Below, piece after piece: positions 23,075-31,584 of a stretch of DNA of 59,886 nucleotides. The number at the start of each line of letters is the position of its first letter. The stretch's first letter is position 1. Below the pieces are notes generated by a model, which saw nothing but the letters and a program-made list of their open reading frames with translations, had not been told where the DNA came from and ran no database searches. Source of the DNA: Paludibacteraceae bacterium (GTDB taxonomy: Bacteria > Bacteroidota > Bacteroidia > Bacteroidales > Paludibacteraceae); contig JAFSQV010000010.1 in the NCBI GenBank assembly GCA_017446455.1, positions 1 through 59,886 on the forward strand. Reading direction: 5' to 3'. A program made the translations under genes and the position numbers.

Positions 23075-24457
23075 TCACTTCAATTCTTGCCCACTCGGGG
23101 AATACATTTTTTCTCCACGCTCAATAAAAACTTGTCCATCACGAAGCATCTTTACGCATTGTCCTTTGTCGCTTTGCACATTGTCTTTTAACCCCTCGGA
23201 TTCACTCGAAAGCGTCTCAAAGGAACCCATCTCTTCGTCAATAATATCTGTTCCGTTCAGGCTCTGGCGGACGAAATAATAGGTCGTGTTCGCAGCGAGA
23301 CCTGTAATCGTAAACGAGTAATACTCTGCGAATTGCATTGATTCTTCTTCGTCCTCTTCATTCAAAGCCGGTACACGTGCTGGTGCTTGATTTCCCGCCA
23401 AGTCAATACCTATCAAATGTCCGTTTGCATCAAAGGTAAGTGTCATATACCGCTGTGTATGCGCCTCGTCCGTATAAAGCGTCCAGACATAGCCCGTTGC
23501 AGAGAAATTTTGCACCCATGACACTTGCACATTATCCAAACCGGTTACTACAGGCGGCTCTATAGAAACAATGTTGCCAAACAATTTCCATCCTTCGGCT
23601 TGCTGATAAGCGGCAATACTCTGCATAGGGACACGCAACTCTGATTCACCAAGATGGGAACCTGCGGCTGATTGTAATGGGAAGTAAGGCGGCGTTACTG
23701 TGCGGCAAGTTAATGTTATCGGTTTAGAAAATGCAATTATTGGCGAATTAAATGTATTTACTCGGTTGCCCAACACGATTTCTTCTGCTTCGAACAAAGA
23801 ACATGCTCCATACTCAAACATCGTTACACTATCTTGAAATACTGCGCGCTGAATACTACCGGTAATCATTGCTCCATTTTCCATTGTTTTTAAGGTTAAT
23901 GGCATCGTGATGTCTTTTAAATTTCTTAACAATGTAAAAGCAGACATACCTACGGATTGCGGACCTTCCGGCACTATAAATACGGAGTCAGGCTTCGCAG
24001 AAGGATAAGCAGTTAGACATTTCATATCCTTGGTATACATAACACCATTTACTGTTGTATAATACGGATTTTCTTCGTCCACAATAATTTCTTCTATTCC
24101 TGAATTGTAATTAAATGCCAATGATGGAGCAGAACGAATGGTTTTCGGGAGTATTACCTTTTTTACATTTTTCACACAGGCAAAAGAATTGTTGTCAATA
24201 CCAGTAACCATGTAAGAATTACCATTATATTCTACCGTGTCCGGTATACGAATACTATCACATAGAATGTTTGGATAATTAACCACGGTACTATCCCAAC
24301 GACCAGGATTAACGTCAGGCGCTACTGCCACTTCCTTTGTGTTGATAATACGATACCTTAGTTCGACACCGTCAGCATTCGTGGCTCTAAAGTACTCAGC
24401 CGCCTGCATACTAACCGTGCAAGCAAGAATGATAAAAAGAAAGATAGATTTTTTCAT
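23075..24457 (-). CDS. Secreted BspA-type leucine-rich-repeat protein
   Basis: 460 residues with signal peptide MKKSIFLFIILACTVSMQA. Residues about 75-290 are LRR_5/BspA-like: IRIPDTVEYNGNSYMVTGID, VKKVILPKTIRSAPS, LKDITMPLTLKTMENGA and RVPMQSIAAYQQAEGWKLFG. A fibronectin-like segment follows (about 310-420). The C-terminus KMLRDGQVFIERGEKMY is of the RDGQ type seen at the end of many secreted Bacteroidota proteins and in the 972-residue pectinesterase here. Base composition is clearly more AT-rich than the flanking core genes. Likely surface or secreted adhesin-like; no enzyme domain seen. Confidence 0.8.
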   Translation of the reverse strand: MKKSIFLFIILACTVSMQAAEYFRATNADGVELRYRIINTKEVAVAPDVNPGRWDSTVVNYPNILCDSIRIPDTVEYNGNSYMVTGIDNNSFACVKNVKKVILPKTIRSAPSLAFNYNSGIEEIIVDEENPYYTTVNGVMYTKDMKCLTAYPSAKPDSVFIVPEGPQSVGMSAFTLLRNLKDITMPLTLKTMENGAMITGSIQRAVFQDSVTMFEYGACSLFEAEEIVLGNRVNTFNSPIIAFSKPITLTCRTVTPPYFPLQSAAGSHLGESELRVPMQSIAAYQQAEGWKLFGNIVSIEPPVVTGLDNVQVSWVQNFSATGYVWTLYTDEAHTQRYMTLTFDANGHLIGIDLAGNQAPARVPALNEEDEEESMQFAEYYSFTITGLAANTTYYFVRQSLNGTDIIDEEMGSFETLSSESEGLKDNVQSDKGQCVKMLRDGQVFIERGEKMYSPSGQELK

Positions 24458-24484
24458 TATAATTTAATATTTAACTATTATACA

Positions 24485-24556
24485 CAAAAAAATGGACGTT
24501 CCTTATCCCCTTCGAGGCTGTAGGAAATGCCCATTAAGTCGATAAGTCACGTCCAT
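24485..24556 (-). terminator. Structured terminator hairpin or leader RNA
   Basis: On the minus strand ATGGACGT (24549-24556) pairs with ACGTCCAT (24492-24499), followed by seven T. An inner pair CTTATC/GATAAG (24541-24546 with 24502-24507) extends it. A further GTCCAT copy lies at about 24561-24568. It lies between the PDDEXK gene and the BspA-like gene; no canonical promoter is visible after it, so it may be an attenuating leader of the latter. Confidence 0.55.
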
Positions 24557-24651
24557 TGTATATGGACGCTTGCTGACTTATTTTGACTTAATTCTGAAAT
24601 TTCATACATTTCGAAGGGTCAAATAAATCGCAAACGCGAAATTCAATATGT

Positions 24652-24703
24652 CCTTGCTGTTTTACGTCGGCAAGCGACGTCCTTGCTTTTTTACGCTGTC
24701 AAA
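24652..24703. repeat. ~50-base dispersed repeat, copy 1
   Basis: CTTGCTGTTTTACG, GGCAAGCGACG, TTGCTTTTTTACGC and GTCAA occur in the same order and spacing at 47861-47910. Both copies lie just downstream of minus-strand accessory genes (PDDEXK nuclease here, kinase/small-protein pair there). It contains the inverted pair CGTCGG/GCGACG. Confidence 0.7.
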
Positions 24704-24720
24704 GCCAGCGGTTATTGAGG

Positions 24721-25773
24721 CTATTTCAACATTCCTTTAACCATTTTCCGCAGTTCTTCCTTGTTGGGCAAGAATAATTCGTACTTAGAGACAAACAGAT
24801 TGCTATCCATGCCGTATGTGGCATATTCTACCATCAGTTCGTCTTTATAGTGCGACAAAATAATACCTATCGGCGGATTATCTCCTTCGACATTCTCTTC
24901 TTTTGCAAAATAGCCGAGGTACATATTCATCTGCCCGATGTCTTGGTGCTTTACCGCCCCTTTTTTAAGGTCAATCAAGACGAAACACTTTAGAACTCGG
25001 TGGTAGAATACAAGATCCACACGGTAACGAACATTATTAATGGTCATCGTGTATTGCCTCTTGACAAACGTAAACCCCTTTCCAAGTTCCAGCAGGAACA
25101 TCTGCATGTTGTCAATCAGTTTCTTTTCTAGTTGGCTCTCCTTAAACTTGTCAGGTAGACCTAAGAATTCAAGTGTATAGGTTGCCTTTACAACATCCTC
25201 CGGAGATTGTACCTGCTGCCCTTTCTCTGCCAATGCGAGGACACCTGCTTTGTCTTTGCTCAGTGCGAGACGCATAAACAAACCGCTTTCTTTTTGACGA
25301 TGCAGATAATCCACAGACCAATTTTCTGCGATACATTCCTTGGTGTAGAACTCTCGTTCCAAGTCATCATCAATCGTTATCAGTTCGCAGATATGTGACC
25401 ACGTCAATTTGTCAGAAGTCTGAAAATTTGGAAGAGATTTGTCAGATGTCTGACATTTTGGGAACATCAAGTAGAACTTGCGCATATTGTTCAGATTCGG
25501 ACGACTATATCCGCGTCCGACTTTTGCCCGAAGTATTCTGGCAAGGTTAGAAAGCATAGCCGTTCCGTACTTTGCGCGCTTGTTACCATCCTGCTCAAAC
25601 TCAACGATATGACGGCCAATTCTCCAATATGTCGTTTTGATCGTCTCGCTGATGCTAATAGCCAATGCTCTTCTGCCTTCCTCAATTTCTTGTACAATCT
25701 TGTCAGCAAGCAAGGAAAGTTCTGCATCAGGCGGCACAACTGGATAATCTATCTTTGCAAGTTCGGTATTCAT
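24721..25773 (-). CDS. DUF1016 / PD-(D/E)XK nuclease-domain protein (YhcG-like)
   Basis: 350 residues. The N-terminal DUF1016 helical domain (about 20-170) has TYWRIGRHIVEFEQ, RGYSRPNLNNMRKFY and WSHICELI. The C-terminal nuclease domain has YRVDLVFYHR and FVLIDLKKG, the D...D-x-K active site, with Asp where YhcG usually has Glu. A 30-base duplication codes QTSDK twice. YhcG-type proteins are common in mobile and defence regions and often travel alone. It is AT-rich relative to core genes, consistent with transfer. Confidence 0.85.
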   Translation of the reverse strand: MNTELAKIDYPVVPPDAELSLLADKIVQEIEEGRRALAISISETIKTTYWRIGRHIVEFEQDGNKRAKYGTAMLSNLARILRAKVGRGYSRPNLNNMRKFYLMFPKCQTSDKSLPNFQTSDKLTWSHICELITIDDDLEREFYTKECIAENWSVDYLHRQKESGLFMRLALSKDKAGVLALAEKGQQVQSPEDVVKATYTLEFLGLPDKFKESQLEKKLIDNMQMFLLELGKGFTFVKRQYTMTINNVRYRVDLVFYHRVLKCFVLIDLKKGAVKHQDIGQMNMYLGYFAKEENVEGDNPPIGIILSHYKDELMVEYATYGMDSNLFVSKYELFLPNKEELRKMVKGMLK

Positions 25774-25825
25774 ATTTTGTATTATATCTTTGCTCGCTAT
25801 ATCTTGTTGTTTTGATTTTGCGGTG

Positions 25826-25857
25826 CAAAATTACACAAAAAAAATGACATATGCAAA
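25826..25857 (-). promoter_or_regulatory. Promoter of the DUF1016 gene
   Basis: TTTG (25854-25857), 20 bases, TAATTTTG (25826-25833) on the minus strand. Confidence 0.75.
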
Positions 25858-25902
25858 TTTACATACCTTTTAAAGGCAAAATGTGTTAAAAAACATAATT
25901 TA

Positions 25903-25934
25903 TTTGCGTATATCGGAAAAATGTTGTATCTTTG
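25903..25934 (+). promoter_or_regulatory. Promoter of the Crp/Fnr gene
   Basis: TTTG (25903-25906), 20 bases, TATCTTTG (25927-25934). Start predicted near 25941, so the ATG at 25963 is used. Confidence 0.8.
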
Positions 25935-25962
25935 CAGAGATTTTCGGATGGATCGAGGAAGC

Positions 25963-26661
25963 ATGAAACATAACGATGAGCAATTTGCCCCTTTGTGGGA
26001 GTTGAACGAACTATGGGAGACGCTGACGGAAGAAGAGAGAACTTACGCAGCGGAACATGCCGAAGTTGTGTACTACGAGAAGAATGAACTCATTCATTCG
26101 GACGGCGACGAGTCGTTGTATATGTGGATGCTGCTGCGCGGCAAAGTACGTATCTTCAAGGAAGGTATCGGTCAACGCCAGCAGATCATCCGTTTGCTCA
26201 AGCCTTACGATATCTTCGGCTATCGCGCTTGTATCGCGGAAGAGGCGTATAACTCCAGCGCGAGTGCGGTCGAGAGTTGTGCAGTCTATCGCATGCCTAA
26301 AGAGTGCTTCTCGCACTTGGTTCGCCAGAACGGCTCCTTCTGCTACCAGGTGATGCTGATGATGGCGAAGGACCTGGCGTTCTCGGAGATTCAGACGGTC
26401 AACCTAACGCAGAAACATATTCGCGGACGTTTGGCAGAGAGCCTGCTATTGCTACTCAAGAACTACGGCTACGAAGAGGACGGACATACCTTAGCGATGC
26501 TGTTGCCGCGCGAGGACCTGGCGAACATGAGCAATATGACGACCAGCAACGCTATCCGCACCCTCAGTCAGTTTGCGCAAGAAGGACTGCTCGCCATCGA
26601 CGGGCGGCATATACAGATACTTGACGAGAAATCCTTAGAAAAAATATCGCGACTCGGTTGA
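25963..26661 (+). CDS. Crp/Fnr-family transcription regulator
   Basis: 232 residues. The cyclic-nucleotide-binding-like beta barrel spans about 15-125 (LYMWMLLRGKVRIFKEG, LLKPYDIFGYRA), followed by a long dimer helix (NLTQKHIRGRLAESLLLLL) and a winged HTH (LPREDLANMSNMTTSNAIRTL). There is no N-terminal cysteine set as in Fnr and no clear cAMP-binding Arg-Ser pair, so the effector is unknown. It is monocistronic, with its own terminator overlapping the stop. Confidence 0.88.
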   Translation: MKHNDEQFAPLWELNELWETLTEEERTYAAEHAEVVYYEKNELIHSDGDESLYMWMLLRGKVRIFKEGIGQRQQIIRLLKPYDIFGYRACIAEEAYNSSASAVESCAVYRMPKECFSHLVRQNGSFCYQVMLMMAKDLAFSEIQTVNLTQKHIRGRLAESLLLLLKNYGYEEDGHTLAMLLPREDLANMSNMTTSNAIRTLSQFAQEGLLAIDGRHIQILDEKSLEKISRLG

Positions 26662-26676
26662 GCCGCGATTTTTTTA
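26646..26676. terminator. Bidirectional terminator overlapping two stop codons
   Basis: ATCGCG (26646-26651) pairs with CGCGAT (26664-26669), with an inner CTC/GAG stem, followed by seven T. The Crp/Fnr stop (26659-26661) is in the loop region and the M23 stop (26674-26676) in the T run. Confidence 0.8.
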
Positions 26677-27657
26677 GTCCATCGTATTTCCCATATTCGA
26701 CGAGATCTGAAGCATCTTGTCGTATTCCTCCGGCGTAAGATCGTAGAAATAGAAGTTACGCGGGTCGATAGGCTTGCCTAAGTAATGTACTTCGTAGTGG
26801 AGGTGCGGGCCGGTGGACTTACCGGTGTTACCAACGAGGGCAATGACGTCGCCTCGCTTCACTTTCTGCCCTACCCGTACAAAACGCTTGGAGCAGTGGG
26901 CATAGCGCGTGCTATAGTTAAAGCCATGGTCGATCTCCACCGTCTCACCGTAGCCTTGACGCCAACCCGAATAGACGACTGTTCCGTTTCCTGTAGCGAA
27001 GATATCCGTACCTACAGGCGCCGAGAAGTCCATGCCTTCGTGGAAACGGCGGATGTGATAGACGGGGTCGATACGCCAGCCGTAGCCGGAAGCCATGCGC
27101 TTGAGTTCTTTGTTAAGCACGGGCTGGATAGCCGGAATATTCTCCATACGAACCTCTTGGTTCTTCGCCAGCTGCAACACCTCATCGTATGAGCGCGCCT
27201 GGACGTAGAGTTCTTTCTCGAGGATATCCACCTTACGCTGGATATCCGCCGCCAGCTGGGTGTTAGTCATATGGGCGATCGAGTCGTAGTACGAGATCTG
27301 ATGGGTCGCTCCCATACGCGCACTCAACGGGATAGGTTCTGCACCCAGAATCGCCCGATAAAGGTTGTCATCGCGCTGCGCAAGGTCGGTGAGAACGATC
27401 TGCATTTGGTCCAACTGCTGGTCCATGACTTCTATCTGCGCCGAGAGGTTGCGATTATACTGCATGAGCGAGGCCTCGCGCGGCGAAGGGAAGAAATACA
27501 GGAAGGTGTAGAAGAAAATCACACCCAGGCATATACCGCCGATGACATATCCGCCGGAGCGGCGAAGCCAATAGCGGAAACCATGCTCAATACGCTCGAG
27601 TTGCAGCGTCTCCGGGTTAATACGATAATGACGATTCTTTAACTTACTATTTGTCAT
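26674..27657 (-). CDS. M23 (LytM-type) peptidoglycan endopeptidase, inner-membrane anchored
   Basis: 327 residues. One transmembrane helix (about 36-55, GGYVIGGICLGVIFFYTFLYF), a coiled-coil region (65-165) and a C-terminal LytM domain. The zinc motifs are HEGMDFSA (HxxxD) and HLHYEV (HxH). These proteins cut peptide crosslinks in cell-wall growth or division. Last gene of the long minus-strand train, 3 bases after YgiQ. Confidence 0.9.
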   Translation of the reverse strand: MTNSKLKNRHYRINPETLQLERIEHGFRYWLRRSGGYVIGGICLGVIFFYTFLYFFPSPREASLMQYNRNLSAQIEVMDQQLDQMQIVLTDLAQRDDNLYRAILGAEPIPLSARMGATHQISYYDSIAHMTNTQLAADIQRKVDILEKELYVQARSYDEVLQLAKNQEVRMENIPAIQPVLNKELKRMASGYGWRIDPVYHIRRFHEGMDFSAPVGTDIFATGNGTVVYSGWRQGYGETVEIDHGFNYSTRYAHCSKRFVRVGQKVKRGDVIALVGNTGKSTGPHLHYEVHYLGKPIDPRNFYFYDLTPEEYDKMLQISSNMGNTMD

Positions 27658-27660
27658 GGA

Positions 27661-29346
27661 TCATTTATGATTTTTGTACCAGAAAAAATACTGGTTTTGT
27701 TGTTTTTTCTCTTCAGGTGTACGCGCTACGTATATAGGTTCGCGCGTGTAAGGGTTGATGCCGGTATAGAACATCGTCGTCGAGAGCGTCATAGGCGTCG
27801 GCGTGAAGTCCTGGACCTGTTCCGGCCGATAATGCATCCGCTTCGTCTCGTCCGCCAGCACCTGCATGTCGCGCTTGGTGCATCCGGGGTGCGAGGAGAT
27901 GAAGTACGGAATGAGTTGTTGGTTGAGGCCCGCCTCTTTGTTGATGCGCAGGAAGAGATCTCTAAAGCGCAGGTAGTTGTTCCAACTCGGCTTGCGCATC
28001 ACCTTCAGCACGGCGTCCGAACAATGCTCCGGCGCCACTTTCAGTCGTCCCGACACATGGCGTGTGATCAACTGACGGGCATACTCGTCGTTCATCAGGT
28101 CATAGCGGATACCCGAGCCCACAAAGGCATGCTTCACATACGGCAGTTTATCCACCGTGCGGTAGATGTCGAGTAGCGGTCCGAAGTCCTGATTGAGGTT
28201 CTTGCATATAGCCGGCTGGAGACACGAAGCCCGCGCACACTTCTCGCAAAGCGACATGTCCTTGCCGTGCATCGCGTACATATTCGCCGACGGACCGCCG
28301 AGGTCGCTTATCACGCCGTGCCAGTCCGGTAACTGACTCAGTTTCTCAATCTGCCGCAAGATAGATGCCTTCGAGCGGGAGACGATCTGCTTGCCCTGGT
28401 GCGCCGAGATCGTGCAGAACGAGCAGCCACCGAAACAACCGCGGTGCATACACACCGACCACTTGATCATTTCGTACGCCGGGATATGCTTGTCCTTGTA
28501 TTTGGGGTGCGGCGTGTAGGTAAACGGCAGGTCGTAGATGGCATCGAGTTGCTCCGTCGTCATCGGCGGGTAAGAGGGGTTGACCACCACCCATTGATTG
28601 CCGACAGGCTGCACGAGCGTCGTCTGGTGAATCTTATTCGACTCTATCTCCATAAGGCGGAAGTTCTCCGCGTGCTTGCGCTTGTCGCGCAGCGCATCTT
28701 CGTGCGAGGACAGCATGATAGCGTCAGAAGGTATCTCCGACTTATCGGACGTCAGGTACGCCGTCTGCGGGATATCATGCACGCAACCTCTGTTCGCTAT
28801 CTCCGTCATCGCTTGTTCGCCCATACCATAGACGAGCATGTCTGCGCCGCTATCGACGAGGATGGACGGCATCAGTTTGTCCTGCCAGTAGTCATAATGC
28901 GTCAAGCGGCGCATCGAGGCTTCGATGCCGCCGATGATGATCGGCACATCCGGATAGAGTTGCTTAAGGATCTTGCAATAGGTGATGGTGCAATAGTCGG
29001 GCCGCGCACCGGCACGTCCTTCGGGCGTATACGCGTCGTCCGAACGTCTGCGCTTGGCGGCCGTGTAGTGGTTCACCATCGAGTCCATACTTCCCGCCGA
29101 CACCGCAAAATAGATACGGGGCTTTCCGAATTTCTTGAAGTCACGGAAGTCGCCGTGCACGTCCGGTTGCGGCACTATCGCTATGCGATAGCCGGCTGCC
29201 TCCAATACTCTACCCAACACCGCCGCACCGAAAGACGGATGGTCGATATACGCGTCGCCGGTGAAGAAGACGATGTCCACTTCATCCCAGCCGCGCAAGT
29301 CCGTCTCTTTGCGGGTAGTAGGTAAGTATTTCAGCAGGTCAGCCAT
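27661..29346 (-). CDS. YgiQ-family radical SAM protein
   Basis: 561 residues. The N-terminal UPF0313 region has DIVFFTGDAYIDHPSFG, and GGIEASMRRLTHYDYW is strongly conserved. The radical SAM cluster is C-x3-C-x2-C in GCFGGCSFCTISAHQG. The C-terminal part has VAPEHCSDAVLKVMRKPS and YFISSHPGC. The reaction is not established for this family. The first base overlaps the dnaX stop (29346). Confidence 0.9.
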   Translation of the reverse strand: MADLLKYLPTTRKETDLRGWDEVDIVFFTGDAYIDHPSFGAAVLGRVLEAAGYRIAIVPQPDVHGDFRDFKKFGKPRIYFAVSAGSMDSMVNHYTAAKRRRSDDAYTPEGRAGARPDYCTITYCKILKQLYPDVPIIIGGIEASMRRLTHYDYWQDKLMPSILVDSGADMLVYGMGEQAMTEIANRGCVHDIPQTAYLTSDKSEIPSDAIMLSSHEDALRDKRKHAENFRLMEIESNKIHQTTLVQPVGNQWVVVNPSYPPMTTEQLDAIYDLPFTYTPHPKYKDKHIPAYEMIKWSVCMHRGCFGGCSFCTISAHQGKQIVSRSKASILRQIEKLSQLPDWHGVISDLGGPSANMYAMHGKDMSLCEKCARASCLQPAICKNLNQDFGPLLDIYRTVDKLPYVKHAFVGSGIRYDLMNDEYARQLITRHVSGRLKVAPEHCSDAVLKVMRKPSWNNYLRFRDLFLRINKEAGLNQQLIPYFISSHPGCTKRDMQVLADETKRMHYRPEQVQDFTPTPMTLSTTMFYTGINPYTREPIYVARTPEEKKQQNQYFFWYKNHK

Positions 29347-31043
29347 TAGTCTATCTGCAGGTCGAGTTTCTCTTTTAGTTGGGCAAGCGCAGGGTTCTGC
29401 TCTACCATCAGTTTATATTTCTCTTCGGCGGTAAAAGCCAACTGCTCTTGGTTGAACTCCGCCTGCACAAGTTGTATCTCCAGGTGGTCATTATGCAGGG
29501 CTGCACGTAACTGCCGCAAGAGCGTGGGTAAGGCCTTTTTCATTTCCGTCATTTGCCACGGGTTCGGCATCTGGATCTCCGCCGTCAAGTCGTTGACCAT
29601 TAGCGGCATGTAGTTCTCTATCAACTGCTTGAGACGCGTTTCCTCCTTGTGCGAGTCAGCCAGACCAACCCACGCGTCTCGGAGTTGGTCAACTGTAAAA
29701 GGGCGATTCTGCTCCTCTTGTTTGGGTTGCTCTGCAGAGGCAGCTTCCGGCTGTACCGGAGCAGGTTCGGGTTTCTTCGGTCCCAAGCCAATACTTATTT
29801 TCGGCATCTTAGGAATAGACGGCGCGGCAGCCTGCGGTTGAGGAGCCGGAGCAGGAGCCGGAGCAGGAGCCGGGGTCGGCTGGCTCGCAGGGGCTGCCTT
29901 CTGAGGAGCCGGAGTAGTCTGAGGATTCGGAGTACTCGGAATAGTCTGATTCAGACCCAGTTGGCAAAGTTTGACAAGAGCGAGTTCGACGGTCAGGCGC
30001 TTGTTACGCGCCGTGCGGTAGTTGATATCGCAGGTGTTGAGGATATCGAGCGCCATGAAGATCCACATCGGATGGCACCGCTGTGCCTGTTGACCGTAGC
30101 GTGCACGCATCGACTCACCGGTCTCGAGCAGCGGCAGTGTCTGCGGGTCTTTGCTCACCAGTACATCGCGCAGGTGTTGCGCAAAACCCGTCACAAAATG
30201 ACCGGCATCGAAGCCATGGTTAAGAATGTCGTTGAAGATCAGCAAGGTCCGCGCCACATTATGCTGCAGCGCGCTGTCCACCAACTGGAAATAATAGTCG
30301 GCGCTGAGCACATTCAGTACTTCGATCGTGCGCTCGTACGTGATCTCTTTGCCGCAGAACGCGACGAGTTGATCGAAGATCGAGAGCGCGTCGCGCATAC
30401 CTCCGTCGGCTTTCTGCGCCACCACATTCAGCGCTTCTTCACTCACCGTGATACCTTCGTTCGCCGCCACTTTTTGCAGGTACGCAATGGTATCCGGAAT
30501 GGTGATACGGTTGAAGTCATAGACTTGGCAACGACTGAGAATCGTCGGCAGCACTTTGTGCTTCTCCGTCGTCGCGAGGATGAAGATGGCGTACGAGGGC
30601 GGTTCTTCGAGTGTCTTGAGCAGGGCGTTGAACGCACCGGCAGAGAGCATATGTACCTCGTCGATGATATAAACGGAGTACTTACCTATCTGCGGCGGGA
30701 TACGCACTTGGTCGATGAGGTTTCGGATGTCATCTACGGAGTTGTTCGATGCCGCATCGAGTTCGTGAATATTAAACGACCGCTGCTCGTTAAAGGCCTT
30801 ACACGACTCGCATTCGTTGCATGCATCAAACCCGTTCTGAGGGTTCGAACAGTTGATGGTCTTTGCGAAGATACGCGCGCAGGTGGTTTTTCCCACACCT
30901 CGCGGTCCGCAAAACAGATACGCATGCGCCAAGTGGTTCGTACGAATGGCGTTCTGCAAAGTCTGCGTCAACGCTTGCTGACCCACCACCGACTCAAAGG
31001 TCTGCGGGCGGTACTTACGCGCCGAAACAATGTAATTTTCCAT
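29346..31043 (-). CDS. dnaX: DNA polymerase III subunit gamma/tau
   Basis: 565 residues. Walker A is CGPRGVGKTTCARI, with zinc cysteines in INCSNPQNGFDACNECESC, DEVHMLS and the sensor motif TTEKHKVLPTILSRC. A Pro/Ala-rich linker (about 360-430, APAPAPAPAPQPQ) is coded by 9- and 12-base tandem repeats, and a C-terminal tau-like region follows. It is the clamp-loader ATPase, essential. The start lies 29 bases inside the upstream phosphopantetheinyl transferase gene. Confidence 0.95.
   Translation of the reverse strand: MENYIVSARKYRPQTFESVVGQQALTQTLQNAIRTNHLAHAYLFCGPRGVGKTTCARIFAKTINCSNPQNGFDACNECESCKAFNEQRSFNIHELDAASNNSVDDIRNLIDQVRIPPQIGKYSVYIIDEVHMLSAGAFNALLKTLEEPPSYAIFILATTEKHKVLPTILSRCQVYDFNRITIPDTIAYLQKVAANEGITVSEEALNVVAQKADGGMRDALSIFDQLVAFCGKEITYERTIEVLNVLSADYYFQLVDSALQHNVARTLLIFNDILNHGFDAGHFVTGFAQHLRDVLVSKDPQTLPLLETGESMRARYGQQAQRCHPMWIFMALDILNTCDINYRTARNKRLTVELALVKLCQLGLNQTIPSTPNPQTTPAPQKAAPASQPTPAPAPAPAPAPQPQAAAPSIPKMPKISIGLGPKKPEPAPVQPEAASAEQPKQEEQNRPFTVDQLRDAWVGLADSHKEETRLKQLIENYMPLMVNDLTAEIQMPNPWQMTEMKKALPTLLRQLRAALHNDHLEIQLVQAEFNQEQLAFTAEEKYKLMVEQNPALAQLKEKLDLQID
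29909..29953 (-). repeat. 9-base tandem repeat in the dnaX linker
   Basis: On the minus strand units CAGACTATT, CCGAGTACT, CCGAATCCT, CAGACTACT encode QTIPSTPNPQTT. The same 9-mer type occurs at 11700, 13063 and 50615. Confidence 0.75.
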
Positions 31044-31584
31044 ATGCTATGCTGTATATATAATTCTCTTTTTCAAAAGTCGATATTTCGAGATCTCGAG
31101 ATTTCGATATGATATGCTGTAGTTGTTCAAACGATTGTATCCCTATTCCTTGCGCTTTGACAACCGCTTCTTTGCACGTCCATAGCCGTATGAATTTCCG
31201 GTCGTCCATTCCTACTCTCTCTTCTTCATTCATCGTTCGGGCGATGAGGTCCGTATCCGCATGCCGTATCGTTTCGATGTCAATGCCTATAGGTTGGTCG
31301 TCTACCGCGATGGCGATGCCTTGCTTGCAATGACTGATACTGAAATAAGGACCGTTCTCCCAATAGGGTTTGCCGTGCTCGTTGTATTGCCATTCGGTAT
31401 CCCGATATTCCGGTATCCCGACCAGTTTATAAAGCATCAGCCACGATTTCAAACAGCAATACTGCCCGAAGGTATGCTTGTATCTCAGTGCCTGCTCGCG
31501 ACGTTGAGCGGATACCAGAGGTAGCATGCGCTGCACCTCCGTCTCCGTGCACTCCTCCATATGATCAAAGATCTCTACCTTCAT
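31015..31584 (-). CDS. 4'-phosphopantetheinyl transferase superfamily protein
   Basis: 189 residues, Sfp/AcpT-like. PYFSISHCKQGIAIAV, the magnesium motif IGIDIE and WTCKEAVVKAQG are the family signatures. It attaches the phosphopantetheine arm of CoA to carrier proteins. Two short palindromic or repeat tracts occur in frame, at about 31080-31112 (ISKSRDLEIS) and 31395-31425 (VGIPEYRDTEW). It overlaps the RND pump gene by 4 bases and dnaX by 29. Confidence 0.88.
   Translation of the reverse strand: MKVEIFDHMEECTETEVQRMLPLVSAQRREQALRYKHTFGQYCCLKSWLMLYKLVGIPEYRDTEWQYNEHGKPYWENGPYFSISHCKQGIAIAVDDQPIGIDIETIRHADTDLIARTMNEEERVGMDDRKFIRLWTCKEAVVKAQGIGIQSFEQLQHIISKSRDLEISTFEKENYIYSIAYGKLHCFGA

Noticed and set aside
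24485-24570. Known metabolite riboswitch
   Set aside because: The structure does not match any riboswitch consensus I can recall; the simplest reading is an extended terminator hairpin.
28399-29325. 308-codon plus-strand frame opposite ygiQ
   Set aside because: Antisense shadow of a clearly conserved radical SAM gene; Arg/His/Val-rich composition typical of such shadows.
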